Below, piece after piece: positions 18,381 through 27,691 of a DNA stretch of 64,000 bases. The number at the start of each line of letters is the position of its first letter. The first letter of the stretch is position 1. This stretch comes from Gammaproteobacteria bacterium (GTDB lineage: Bacteria; Pseudomonadota; Gammaproteobacteria; Pseudomonadales; Halieaceae). The DNA lies in contig JAUHXH010000004.1 of the NCBI GenBank assembly GCA_030427085.1, forward strand, positions 434,001 to 498,000, in the 5' to 3' direction. The notes beneath the pieces were generated by a model. That model searched no databases. It had not been told where the DNA came from and was given only the letters and a program-made list of their open reading frames with translations. The position numbers and the translations under genes were made by a program.

Positions 18381-20737
18381 ATAGCACGTCGCTGGCTGCT
18401 GCGCCGCAGGTGGAGTTTGAGTCGAAGGCGGGCACGCTCGCCCGGTTGTTCGGTAAGCTGGAGCACGCTACGGTACTCCCGCAAATATCCTTCACTGTCG
18501 ATCAATGGCTTCGCAGCGGCGGGCGATGGACGAACTTCCAATGCAATGAACCCTGGCTGGACGGGGCACTCATCGTGAGGAGTAGCGCCACTACAGAGGA
18601 TCAACCCCGTTGTTCAGGGGCGGGGCGCTTCCTTTCTATTGGCGATATAAGCAATGAGCCTGATCTGGAACGGGCCATTTCTTCGGTGATTGCAGCCTAT
18701 GGTGACGCCCGGGTCGACCATGAAGTGTTGGTGCAACCTATGTTGCAAGATGCCTCAGTCTACGGTGTGGGGCTGAGTTACTCGCCGGCTGAGCGCGCTC
18801 CGTACTACTTGCTTAATTACGATGCGACCTCTGGCAGGCACGATGCCGTTACCAGTGGCTCGAGTACTGACATCCGTACCTGTTATGTCGCGCGAAATGC
18901 GAGGATTCAGCCGGGCGGTTGGAAGTCGCGCGTGATAAAGCTGCTGAAGGAACTCGAAGGCATCTTTTCGACAGAAGAACTCGACATTGAGTTTGACGCC
19001 TCCCGCTCCGGCGAACTCTACTTGTTGCAGGTTCGTCCCCTAACGGGTGTTTCCAATCCGCTGTGTAGCATGGCGGATCACAAACTGGCGCTGCAGAATG
19101 CGGCCGCGCGCTTTTCCAGCGCGCAGAAAGCTCCTGCGCCGCTGCTGGGAAAACGAGCCATCTGGGGCCTGATGGCGGACTGGAATCCTGCCGAGATTAT
19201 TGGTGTTCGCCCGAGGCCCCTCAGCTACTCTCTGTATAAATACCTGGTCACTGATAATAGTTGGGCCGAAAAACGCTTCGAGTACGGTTACCGGGATGTG
19301 CGAGGGGTGCCCCTCATGCATTCGGTGGGTGGGGTGCCCTACATCGATGTACGAGCGAGTTTCAGTTCCCTAATTCCCCGTTCAATCTCCGATGACTTTG
19401 CTGCTCGTCTGGTGGATTGGTATGGGGACGAATTACTAATGCAACCACAATGGCACGACAAGATCGAAGCCAGGGTGCTGAGCTGCGTTGAAAGCCTGTC
19501 GCCCACCCGCCCACTGGACTCACGATTGCTGGGGCCAGTGTCCGAAGCGGAATGCGAGGCCTTGGCGGCAGCCCAGCGTCAGTTGAATCGGAATATTCTT
19601 GATCGGTCCGATGGACACTGGCTCAAAGACATTGCTCTGGTCAGTGAGCTACCCGCACTTCACGCAGCGCAACTTCGCATCGAAGATTCCAGAGAGCGCC
19701 TTCGCGGCTTGCTCTCGGTGTGCACAAGCCATGGCACACTGCCGTTCGCCGGACTCGCACGTGTCGCCTTCATCGCCGCCGGTTTTCTGCAGTCCATGGT
19801 GCGTGACGGCATTCTGTCCGACAGGGAGAGAGCGGCTGTGTTGAGCGCCGCGTCAACGATCAGCTCCACCGTGCTCCACGATTTTCACACGCTGGATGAA
19901 TCGCGTTTCATGGCACGATACGGCCACATGCGACCTTCCATGTATGACATTTTATCGCCGCGCTACGATGACGCTTATCAGCGCTATTTCCCCGAGGCTT
20001 CTGCTCGCGCTCGTCCCTCTGGTCCCGCGGTAAATACAGGGTTCAGCCTATCCGCCAGGCAGCATGAATTGATTCAAGGGCTGTTGGTCTTTCATCACCT
20101 GGACGACTATACGCCCGATGAGTTTATGGCGCTTATTGGCCATGCCATTCGCTGGCGGGAGCAGGGCAAGTTTTTGTTTTCTGCCACGCTGAGCGATCTG
20201 TTGGAAACCTGTAAAGCCGTAGGCGCAGAACATGACCTTAGCGTCGAAGATGTTTCATATCTGGACGTGGAACACTTACTTTCTTCCCTGGATGTTGGCG
20301 CGACCGGGGATATGTTGCGGGCCCGCCGCCACCGGTTCAATGTGACGCGAAGCCTGAAAGTACCTCCGCTGGTGAGCGCGCCTGAAGATTTCTACAGTTT
20401 CGAAGTGCCTCGGCATTACCCCACTTATATTTCGCAGCAGAAAGTTGTTGGGCCAGTGGTCACTTTGTCAGAGCGATCGGGCCTGTCGTTACCAGAAATT
20501 GAGGGGAAAATTGTCGTGCTTGAGGCGGCAGACCCGGGATACGACTGGATCTTCACGCACCGCGTACTCGGGTTTATCACGCTCTACGGCGGGTCAAACT
20601 CACACATGGCCATTCGCGCCGCGGAGCATGGCGTACCAGCGGCGCTGGGTGTGGGTGAGTCGATTTATCAGGTCTGTGTAAGCGCGTCCGTTCTCGAGCT
20701 GGATTGTATGGCCGAACAAATCATCCCAGTGCTATGA
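18377..20737 (+). CDS. PEP-synthase-like kinase; predicted L-glutamine kinase (Cj1418-like)
   Basis: The 786-residue protein has the two ends of a PEP-synthase-type phosphotransferase. An N-terminal ATP-grasp part carries LIVRSSATTEDQPRCSGAG (about 66-84) and ELYLLQVRPLTG. A C-terminal swivelling phosphohistidine domain, YGGSNSHMAIRAAEHGVPAA, has the acceptor His at about 743. There is no PEP/pyruvate barrel. In C. jejuni, Cj1418 of this build phosphorylates the amide nitrogen of glutamine with ATP, and I infer the same here. The start is TTG 18377, which overlaps the methyltransferase stop (TTGA); an upstream frame would run deep into that gene. Confidence 0.82.
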   Translation: MNSTSLAAAPQVEFESKAGTLARLFGKLEHATVLPQISFTVDQWLRSGGRWTNFQCNEPWLDGALIVRSSATTEDQPRCSGAGRFLSIGDISNEPDLERAISSVIAAYGDARVDHEVLVQPMLQDASVYGVGLSYSPAERAPYYLLNYDATSGRHDAVTSGSSTDIRTCYVARNARIQPGGWKSRVIKLLKELEGIFSTEELDIEFDASRSGELYLLQVRPLTGVSNPLCSMADHKLALQNAAARFSSAQKAPAPLLGKRAIWGLMADWNPAEIIGVRPRPLSYSLYKYLVTDNSWAEKRFEYGYRDVRGVPLMHSVGGVPYIDVRASFSSLIPRSISDDFAARLVDWYGDELLMQPQWHDKIEARVLSCVESLSPTRPLDSRLLGPVSEAECEALAAAQRQLNRNILDRSDGHWLKDIALVSELPALHAAQLRIEDSRERLRGLLSVCTSHGTLPFAGLARVAFIAAGFLQSMVRDGILSDRERAAVLSAASTISSTVLHDFHTLDESRFMARYGHMRPSMYDILSPRYDDAYQRYFPEASARARPSGPAVNTGFSLSARQHELIQGLLVFHHLDDYTPDEFMALIGHAIRWREQGKFLFSATLSDLLETCKAVGAEHDLSVEDVSYLDVEHLLSSLDVGATGDMLRARRHRFNVTRSLKVPPLVSAPEDFYSFEVPRHYPTYISQQKVVGPVVTLSERSGLSLPEIEGKIVVLEAADPGYDWIFTHRVLGFITLYGGSNSHMAIRAAEHGVPAALGVGESIYQVCVSASVLELDCMAEQIIPVL

Positions 20738-21366
20738 AAAGGGTCCTGGTGACACAGCGCTGTGACTTTGATGCGTCCAGAGGCGAGTGGCGAGACAGCC
20801 TTGATAAGCGATGGGCTGATTTATTGCAGGCTGCGAACGTGTTTCCGGTTTTGGTGCCGAATAATTTGAGTTACGTTAGCCATGTCCTCGCCACCGAAAC
20901 ATTCGACGGGTTGCTGTTAACAGGCGGTGCCTCTCTGGCTGACCACGGTGGGCCACCCTCTGATCGGGACGCCGTGGAGCTTCATCTGCTGGAAGCGAGC
21001 ATTCGCAGTGCTACGCCGGTGCTGGGTGTCTGCCGTGGAATGCAGGTGATTCAGCATTACTACAATCATAGTTTAGGGAAAATGGAAGGCCATGCAGGCG
21101 CTACCTGGGCTCTTACGGAGGTGTATAGCAGCGAGCTGTGGGCGCCGTTTCGCCAGATTGAGCATTTGCGGTTTTACCACGAACTTGGGTGTCTGCACTC
21201 CCACCTCCCCCTATTGAGTGCTGCGATCACATCAGACAAGGTGGTTGTGGCCTTGCAGCATGTTGATAAGCCTGTATTCGGCATAATGTGGCATCCGGAG
21301 CGGGAGGTGGAAAGTAGATCGGTGCAAATCGAATTTCTCCAAAAAATCTTTCACGCACAGACATGA
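20734..21366 (+). CDS. Class I glutamine-amidotransferase-like hydrolase; predicted gamma-glutamyl-CDP-amidate hydrolase (Cj1417-like)
   Basis: This 210-residue stand-alone GATase-fold protein keeps the triad: nucleophile Cys100 in LGVCRGMQVIQ, then His187 and Glu189 in IMWHPERE. TGGASLADHGG precedes the nucleophile elbow, as in the peptidase C26 family. In the C. jejuni pathway the homologue Cj1417 cleaves CDP-glutamine to CDP-amidate and glutamate, which fits its place here between the kinase and cytidylyltransferase. ATG 20734 overlaps the upstream stop as ATGA. A gamma-glutamyl peptidase of other use is the alternative. Confidence 0.8.
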   Translation: MKRVLVTQRCDFDASRGEWRDSLDKRWADLLQAANVFPVLVPNNLSYVSHVLATETFDGLLLTGGASLADHGGPPSDRDAVELHLLEASIRSATPVLGVCRGMQVIQHYYNHSLGKMEGHAGATWALTEVYSSELWAPFRQIEHLRFYHELGCLHSHLPLLSAAITSDKVVVALQHVDKPVFGIMWHPEREVESRSVQIEFLQKIFHAQT

Positions 21367-22121
21367 GAGCCTTGATTCTCGCTGCAGGTCGAGGGCGGCG
21401 TATGGGGCAGCTCACAGAAAACTCCCCGAAATGTCTTCTGGAGATTTTCGGTAGACCCTTGATCGAGTGGCAGCTCAAGGCGCTTCGCGAAGTGGGTATC
21501 AGTGAGTTAGGTATTGTGACGGGATACCTCGCTGGGCAGATTGACTACGACCTTACCTATTTCCACAACGAGGAATGGGCCAGTTCCAATATGGTGACTT
21601 CGCTGCTGTCTGCGGCCGACTGGTTGCAGCATTCATCCTGCGTTGTAAGTTATAGCGATATCGTTTACTCCAGTGACGCGCTTACCCGTCTCATCTCATC
21701 TCCCGGCGACATTGTGTTGACCTTTGATCCCAACTGGCTGGAACTGTGGCAGTTGCGGTTCGATAACCCACTCATCGACGCCGAGTGTTTCCGCGAGGAA
21801 AACGGGATGCTTCAGGAAATCGGCGGGAGGGCGTCCACGACGGAAGATATACGGGGCCAGTATATGGGGCTGGTCAAAGTAACACCGGCGGGATGGAAGT
21901 CGATTGAAGAAACTTTGGCCAGCCTCCCCCCCGAGAGGGTGAAATCGCTGGATATGACGGGATTATTCAGTCTTATGCTCGAACGGGGAGTGGAAATCCG
22001 TGCAGTGCCGGTCAGGGATGCCTGGGTGGAAGTTGATACGCTGGAAGATCTGGCCTGCTATAACCAGGGCAGTGCCGACTACATACGGCGTGCCTGGTTA
22101 ATGGGAGTGAACACAACTTAA
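21363..22121 (+). CDS. Sugar-nucleotidyltransferase-like protein; predicted CTP:phosphoglutamine cytidylyltransferase (Cj1416-like)
   Basis: The 252-residue protein has the nucleotidyltransferase Rossmann signature MRALILAAGRGRRMG at its start, PKCLLEIFGRPLIEWQL next, and a SYSDIVY metal-site motif near residue 100. In C. jejuni the homologue Cj1416 joins CTP and N-phosphoglutamine to CDP-glutamine. The position, last in an ATGA-linked chain, supports that reading. A sugar-1-phosphate or phosphocholine cytidylyltransferase is possible on sequence alone. No clear terminator follows in the 78 bp before the convergent AhpA/YtjB gene. Confidence 0.8.
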   Translation: MRALILAAGRGRRMGQLTENSPKCLLEIFGRPLIEWQLKALREVGISELGIVTGYLAGQIDYDLTYFHNEEWASSNMVTSLLSAADWLQHSSCVVSYSDIVYSSDALTRLISSPGDIVLTFDPNWLELWQLRFDNPLIDAECFREENGMLQEIGGRASTTEDIRGQYMGLVKVTPAGWKSIEETLASLPPERVKSLDMTGLFSLMLERGVEIRAVPVRDAWVEVDTLEDLACYNQGSADYIRRAWLMGVNTT

Positions 22122-22199
22122 GCTCTTGCTCGATGGGATACGGTCGTGACCTTCCTGTCAGTATTCAACGACAGTTTAGCCCCTGGTCTTAGTTGGGTT

Positions 22200-23453
22200 T
22201 TACTGATCCTGAGTTTTCAGGTGAGACCACACCAGCCGTAGCTGACGCTCCAGCAGTTGTGTGTGCTGCTCGTCAAAACGCTCCAGGCTGCTATAGGCAT
22301 GCACTTCTGTCGGCGCCAATTCGGCGCAGCGCTGCAGTGAGGCATCCTCTGCGGCATCCGGAGAGAACAACACGCGCGGCGGTTTGCTGGCGCACACCAG
22401 GTGCAGCTGATCCAGGGTGTGCTGCATGTACAGGCCGGGGTAGAGGTCGCGGGCACTGCCGGGCCCGAGTTCGCTGAGATCTACCGCCTGCGAGCAACGC
22501 ACGGACAGCGGCAGGTAGTTTTCCATCTCGCGACACAGTTCCCCCACCAGCCAGGCGGTGAGCCCGGCGCGGCGCACTGGACTGCCGGCGCTGTGTTCAC
22601 CACTGAAATACAGGGCCAGCCCGAACTGGCGTACCACCTGTAGATGGCCCCCGTAGAATCCTGCAGCGCCGCACACCACTTGGTGTAGCTGGCTGATGTA
22701 GCGATGCAACAGGCGTTCGTCCAGCGTATCGACGTAGTTTTCGAGGCTGTGCAACTGGATGTATAACACGGCGGTGCTGTTGTACTGCTCTTCGTCCGAA
22801 CCGGTGCTGCGCACTGCGCGCAGTAATTCCAACGGCAGGGCGTCGATACGTTTTTCCAGCAAGCGCAGTTCGTTGTCTACCGAAGGGTTGGGGCGGGTTT
22901 CGGCGCTGTCCAGCGACAGCCGCTCTGCCTGGCCGTGCAGGTAGGTGGCCAGTCTGCGGCCGTAATAGCCCGTCAGGGCGTACACGCCCACGCTCAACAA
23001 CACAGCAAGACCCAGCAGGCTCGCTATGAGTTGCCGCTGGCCCGAGGCCACCGGATCAGCGGCAAGTGCTACCTGTACTTCACCGGCAATGTTGTCATCG
23101 ATGGTGACCGGGGCTCGCCAGAAGCGCATGGCCTGCTCGTCAGCCTCGCCGGCTACGCCGAGGGCTTTACCTTCCACATCGAACAGGGTGACCTGCTCAG
23201 CGGAGGACGTCTCCACAAACTGCTGCAGCGAAGCGGCAACATCCAGCAGATCGCCGGAGGCCAGGGGTTGGTTGATACGCTGGGCCAGGCGTTCGGCGAG
23301 TGCTGTACCGAATGCGTCCTGCTGGCTCATTTGCACGTGGCGGCTGGAGTAGCTGCCCAGCGCTACCAGTGAGAGGCTGGCGACCAGACAGGTGCCGGCG
23401 ACCAGCAAAGCCATCTGCCGACCAATACTGACGCTGGATTCCCTGAACTTCAC
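22200..23453 (-). CDS. AhpA/YtjB (Smp) family membrane protein
   Basis: The 417-residue inner-membrane protein has a first helix at residues about 14-34 (LLVAGTCLVASLSLVALG), a periplasmic part with GDLLDVAASLQQFVETS, and a second helix near 143-162 (LIASLLGLAVLLSVGVY). A cytoplasmic region of about 250 residues without recognisable catalytic motifs follows. The arrangement resembles a sensor. It is divergent from serB, as ytjB is in E. coli. The function is not established. Confidence 0.78.
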   Translation of the reverse strand: MKFRESSVSIGRQMALLVAGTCLVASLSLVALGSYSSRHVQMSQQDAFGTALAERLAQRINQPLASGDLLDVAASLQQFVETSSAEQVTLFDVEGKALGVAGEADEQAMRFWRAPVTIDDNIAGEVQVALAADPVASGQRQLIASLLGLAVLLSVGVYALTGYYGRRLATYLHGQAERLSLDSAETRPNPSVDNELRLLEKRIDALPLELLRAVRSTGSDEEQYNSTAVLYIQLHSLENYVDTLDERLLHRYISQLHQVVCGAAGFYGGHLQVVRQFGLALYFSGEHSAGSPVRRAGLTAWLVGELCREMENYLPLSVRCSQAVDLSELGPGSARDLYPGLYMQHTLDQLHLVCASKPPRVLFSPDAAEDASLQRCAELAPTEVHAYSSLERFDEQHTQLLERQLRLVWSHLKTQDQ

Positions 23454-23567
23454 TGCCCGCCCCCTGTGTGCTGGGCGGATTATAAACCAATCGTTTTGCC
23501 TGCGCGGTTTCGATTGGCCGGTGCCGCCGTTAAAATACCCCGCTTTGCAGCCCGGGATCCAAGTGCC

Positions 23568-24779
23568 GTGAGTGATGTATTACTGATTACCTTTTCTGGG
23601 GAAGACCAGCCGGGCTTCACCGCTGCGCTCAGCGCGCTGCTGGCCGACCATCAGATCAACATCCTCGACATCGGCCAGGCGGTGATCCACGACACCCTGT
23701 CGCTGGGCACGCTGGTGGAGGTGCCCGACGGTTCACATCAGGGCTTACGTGAGGTGCTGATGGACTTCGCCGAGTCCGTCGGATTGCGGGTGCGCTTCAC
23801 CGAAATCAGTGCCGACAGTTATGCCCACTGGACCGAAGGCCAGGGGCTGGCGCGCTACATCGTGACCCTGCTGGCGCGCAAGATCACCGCGGAGCAGATC
23901 GCCCGGGTCACCGCGGTAGTGGCCCGGCACGGCCTCAACATCGATGGGATTACCCGCCTGTCAGGCCGCCTGCCGCTGGGAGAATTACCCCGACTGAGTA
24001 AGGCCTGCGTGGAGTTTTCCCTGCGCGGCGATCTCGCCGATGCCGATGTGTTGCGCCGCGACCTGTTGGAGGCGGCATCCGATCTGGATGTTGACCTGGC
24101 CGTGCAGGAGGACAACCGCTACCGTCGCCACCGCCGCCTGGTGGCATTTGACATGGACTCCACGCTGATTGAAGCGGAGGTAATCGATGAACTGGCCCGT
24201 GTGGCGGGGGTTGGCGAACAGGTGGCGGCGATTACCGAACGGGCGATGCGAGGTGAGATCGACTTCAGTGAAAGTTTCCGCGCGCGAATGGCGCTATTGG
24301 AAGGCTTGCCCGAGACGGCCCTTGCGGAAGTTGCTGCCTCCCTGCGCATCACCGAAGGTGCGGAACACCTGATCTCAACGTTGCGCAGCCTTGGTTATCG
24401 CACAGCCATCCTGTCCGGCGGCTTTACCTACTTTGCGCGCCACCTGCAGCAGCGCCTGGGTATCGACCACGTTCACGCCAACGACCTGGAGATTGTCGAT
24501 GGCAGAGTAACGGGTCGGGTAACCGGCACCATCGTGGATGGCCAGCGCAAGGCGGAGTTGCTGCGCCAGATCGCCGGCGAGGAAGGCGTGGACCTGCAAC
24601 AGGTCATAGCCGTAGGTGATGGCGCCAATGACCTGCCCATGCTCAGCATTGCCGGCCTGGGGGTGGCCTTTCGCGCCAAGCCTCTGGTGCAACGCGAGGC
24701 GGAGCAGTCCATCTCCACCCTGGGGCTGGATGCAATTCTTTACCTGCTGGGCATCGGGGACCGCTACCAGGGCAGCTAA
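23568..24779 (+). CDS. serB: Phosphoserine phosphatase
   Basis: SerB performs the last step of serine biosynthesis. The 403-residue form has an N-terminal regulatory region with two ACT-like modules (VLLITFSGEDQPGFTAAL at the start) and a C-terminal HAD phosphatase. HAD motifs are DMDSTLI with Asp195 and Asp197, ILSGGFTYFA, and GDGANDLPML. Start GTG 23568 gives the N-terminus expected for the roughly 405-residue Pseudomonas type; the frame is open upstream to 23466. Confidence 0.96.
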   Translation: MSDVLLITFSGEDQPGFTAALSALLADHQINILDIGQAVIHDTLSLGTLVEVPDGSHQGLREVLMDFAESVGLRVRFTEISADSYAHWTEGQGLARYIVTLLARKITAEQIARVTAVVARHGLNIDGITRLSGRLPLGELPRLSKACVEFSLRGDLADADVLRRDLLEAASDLDVDLAVQEDNRYRRHRRLVAFDMDSTLIEAEVIDELARVAGVGEQVAAITERAMRGEIDFSESFRARMALLEGLPETALAEVAASLRITEGAEHLISTLRSLGYRTAILSGGFTYFARHLQQRLGIDHVHANDLEIVDGRVTGRVTGTIVDGQRKAELLRQIAGEEGVDLQQVIAVGDGANDLPMLSIAGLGVAFRAKPLVQREAEQSISTLGLDAILYLLGIGDRYQGS

Positions 24780-26572
24780 ATGTCATCCCACAGAGATTTG
24801 AAGTCCATATTGGGCGGTGGTTGATCCGCCACCACCTCTTCCAGGTGCTGGATCGGGCGGAAAGTAAACTGGGCGAACGAAGTAGTCGCCGAGACCTGCT
24901 TTTCCAGGTGGACCAGGCGCTCCTCGCCGTCGCGCAGCAGAGTGACCTTCTGATTTTCACGAAAGCCGGAGCGCGGCGTTACCAGTGTGGCGTCCTGGCC
25001 AAACACGGGCACGGCGGGCATCAGTAATACGCGCGATACCTCGGGTGCCTCACCGGTCTTGCGCTGAATGCGGGCGCCAAAGGGCTGGGCTCGCGGGCCG
25101 AGCAATTCCAGGCCGATGATGGTGTCTTCGTGAGCCAGTTGGCTCACCCAGCGAATCACGGCAACGACCCAGTCGCGGGAGCCATCCTCGCGCACCACCA
25201 GCAGGTCGCCGCTGTGGATATCCCCCGGTAGTTCACGGGACCACTCGACGCAGTAGCCATTGGGGCTGGTGTTCAACATACGCACCGGGTAGCAGGGGTG
25301 TTTTTCCTGTTCGGTCAGGGCGCGGGCAAAACGTTCGCGGGCCGGTGCCTCCTGTAGCACTTCCAACGGACTGAGCTGACGGGTGTCTTCCACCCCTTCG
25401 GCGGCTTCGCGTGTACCCGCCTGCGACACCGCCTGATCCCAGCCAGCACGGGGGGGCGCGCTGGTGGTGAGGAAGGGGTTGGTCCAGGGCTTATCTGTTT
25501 CCCCAGCCCGGCTGCCGTAGCACAGGCGCTGGAAGGGGACCCCCTCGGCGACGTAGAAGTGTGCGTTGCTAAAGCCAATGCTGAGCCACAAACGATCCGT
25601 GCTGTACTGGCGTGAATAGCGCCGGGTAGTGGGTTCCCCCCAGGCTTCCAGCAGGTGCTGTAGCAGCTCCCGGGGTGGTGTCGGGCCTTCGGCCGGGCGC
25701 GCGCGAAGTAGCGTTTCAAGCGTTTGCACCAGTTGTTCGGTAAGCACGAGCCGATGGTGCGACTGGGGCGTTTGCTCGGTGAGCACCGTATAAACCGGTG
25801 GCCGGTCAGTCTGTAGATTGACCTGTAACAGGGCCCGGGTCGTCGCCGTTGGAGCCACAATTTCCGCGTGACCCGCCCAACCTTCGAGGTACTGGTAGAT
25901 GGTGCCCAGTTCCTGCTGGCTGAGTTCATTGGCCTTGCTGGCTCCCAGGAGTACCCCGCGCAGATAGATCTGGGTAATGGTGCTGTTGCCCAGTAGCGGG
26001 TCGGTAACGATGGTCTGGTGCAGATTGTGGCGCTCGGCCAGCGCGTAGAGCTGATGTTGGCTGAGCCAGCAGTCCTCGTCAGGCGGTCGGCGCAGCTGCA
26101 GGGTTTGCAACAGGCGCAGATTGTTCAGAGCCAGTGCGCGGTGCAGGCTCTGCCCGACCAGGCCGGCGCGAACACTGTCGCGCAGGTTGCCGCGCCGCTG
26201 CAGGGCGTGCAGGGCAACTATCGAGTAGCCGGTAATAGCCGCGCGGTAGAGGCGCTGGCAGAGGCGGGCGTAGCGTTCGTTTTCGTCTGGCAGGATAACC
26301 GGCTGGTTGAGGATCAAGCGTTCCAGGGTGCCCGCACACTGCAATAACGAAGGCCGCAACGCCTCCAGCACGGCAAAGCGTTGCTGGGGGTCCTGCTCCA
26401 CCCGATTGAGGTCACTGACAGCCGGCAGTAAAAACTGCGCCGCACGGGCACCGTTGGTCAGGGGCAGGCCCTCTGCCCACTGCCGCGCAGCACCCGGCTC
26501 CAGCGGAAACAGCGGGTAATCCGGCAAGTCCTGGGGTGGTATTCGCAGTTTGATTGCGGTCGGTTTGGTCAT
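24776..26572 (-). CDS. Large PilZ-like domain protein, function unknown
   Basis: This 598-residue cytosolic protein is mostly alpha-helical (residues 1-330). A late beta-rich region (about 430-540) contains NTSPNGYCVEW and GDLLVVREDG, which resembles the D/NxSxxG part of a PilZ c-di-GMP-binding domain. The upstream RxxxR half of the site is not clear, so binding is doubtful. Similar long proteins sit beside serB in Pseudomonas-like genomes. It is convergent with serB (4-bp overlap) and 69 bp downstream of epmB. Confidence 0.6.
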   Translation of the reverse strand: MTKPTAIKLRIPPQDLPDYPLFPLEPGAARQWAEGLPLTNGARAAQFLLPAVSDLNRVEQDPQQRFAVLEALRPSLLQCAGTLERLILNQPVILPDENERYARLCQRLYRAAITGYSIVALHALQRRGNLRDSVRAGLVGQSLHRALALNNLRLLQTLQLRRPPDEDCWLSQHQLYALAERHNLHQTIVTDPLLGNSTITQIYLRGVLLGASKANELSQQELGTIYQYLEGWAGHAEIVAPTATTRALLQVNLQTDRPPVYTVLTEQTPQSHHRLVLTEQLVQTLETLLRARPAEGPTPPRELLQHLLEAWGEPTTRRYSRQYSTDRLWLSIGFSNAHFYVAEGVPFQRLCYGSRAGETDKPWTNPFLTTSAPPRAGWDQAVSQAGTREAAEGVEDTRQLSPLEVLQEAPARERFARALTEQEKHPCYPVRMLNTSPNGYCVEWSRELPGDIHSGDLLVVREDGSRDWVVAVIRWVSQLAHEDTIIGLELLGPRAQPFGARIQRKTGEAPEVSRVLLMPAVPVFGQDATLVTPRSGFRENQKVTLLRDGEERLVHLEKQVSATTSFAQFTFRPIQHLEEVVADQPPPNMDFKSLWDDI

Positions 26573-26641
26573 TCCCTGCTGGCGGCCTTAATGTTTATCT
26601 GGGCAAGATTACCCTAAGCCGGGTGAGGGGTCAGCATGGCC

Positions 26642-27658
26642 TCAATTAATACCAAATTGAGGCACCTTGTAGGGCGCGCCGGCGCGCTCCCGAACCAGCG
26701 TTGGCACCAGGTAACCGGAACTGCGTGCCCGCAGCGCGTCGTAGAGCGACAGAGCCTCTTCCAGGGGCAGGTCGAAATGGGCGGCGCCGCGCACCGGGTC
26801 CAGCAAATGCAGGTAATAGGGCTGAACCCGGTAATCGAACAGGGCCTCACCCAATTGGGCCAGGGTGTCCACGCAGTCGTTCACGCCCCTCAGTAACACG
26901 GTCTGGTTGAGTACCGTGGCGCCCGCCTGGTGCAGTGCCAGAAAGGCCTCGCCGGTGGCCACGTCAATTTCCGCCGGATGATTGCAATGCACCACCACCA
27001 CGGGGCGTAAGCGGGTTTCCCGCAACAGGTTCTGCAGTGATGGCGTGACCCGCTGTGGCAACACCACGGGCAGCCGGGTGTGAATGCGCAGGCGGCGCAC
27101 GTGAGGTATGCGCTCAAGTTGTGTCACCAGTTGCGCGAGGTAGGCATCCTGATGCAGCAGAGGATCGCCACCTGACAGGATGACTTCTTCAATGTCGGCG
27201 TCCGCCGCGATGTAATCCAGTACCGGCTGCCACTGCCGCCGCCCGTTGGCGTTGCCGTCGTAATCGAAATGGCGGCGGAAGCAGTAGCGGCAGTTCACGG
27301 CACAGCCGGTGGCGGTAATCCACAGCACCCGGCCCTGGTATTTGTGGATCAGGCCGGGCACCGGGTTGGCGTCCTGTTCCGCCAGCGGGTCGTCCACATA
27401 ACCGGGGGTGGGGGTCATTTCCTCGGCTAGCGGCAGCACCTGGCGCAGTAGCGGGTCGTTCGGATCGCCGGGTCGCATCCGCGCGGCATAGGGCCGCGGA
27501 ACCAGCATCGGGAAGTCCTGGCAGGCGGCCAGCAGGGCGTCTTGCTCGGGTGTTGGCAGGTCCAGCCAGGCCAGTAGTTCCGCGGGATCGCGGAAGGCCT
27601 GCCGCAGACCCTGTTGCCAGTCGGTCTGCTGCCATTGGAGGTCAGTCTGGGGTATCAT
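26642..27658 (-). CDS. epmB: EF-P-specific lysine 2,3-aminomutase
   Basis: EpmB is a radical-SAM, PLP enzyme that turns (S)-alpha-lysine into (R)-beta-lysine for attachment to EF-P by EpmA. The 338-residue protein has the CAVNCRYCFRRHF cluster motif, LSGGDPLLH and TRLPVVLPQRVTP. Its length is typical of EpmB rather than the longer catabolic aminomutases. ATG 27658 (MIPQTDLQWQQ) is the sensible start; the longer frame runs into efp on the opposite strand. It is divergent from efp across 33 bp. Confidence 0.95.
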   Translation of the reverse strand: MIPQTDLQWQQTDWQQGLRQAFRDPAELLAWLDLPTPEQDALLAACQDFPMLVPRPYAARMRPGDPNDPLLRQVLPLAEEMTPTPGYVDDPLAEQDANPVPGLIHKYQGRVLWITATGCAVNCRYCFRRHFDYDGNANGRRQWQPVLDYIAADADIEEVILSGGDPLLHQDAYLAQLVTQLERIPHVRRLRIHTRLPVVLPQRVTPSLQNLLRETRLRPVVVVHCNHPAEIDVATGEAFLALHQAGATVLNQTVLLRGVNDCVDTLAQLGEALFDYRVQPYYLHLLDPVRGAAHFDLPLEEALSLYDALRARSSGYLVPTLVRERAGAPYKVPQFGIN

Positions 27659-27691
27659 TGGCCGCCTTTGAATTAGCGTACAGAGAACATC

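Noticed and set aside
22122-22199. Terminator after the phosphoramidate operon
   Set aside because: Only a weak 5-bp stem (CTGTC...GACAG) without a clear T run is present, so it was not called.
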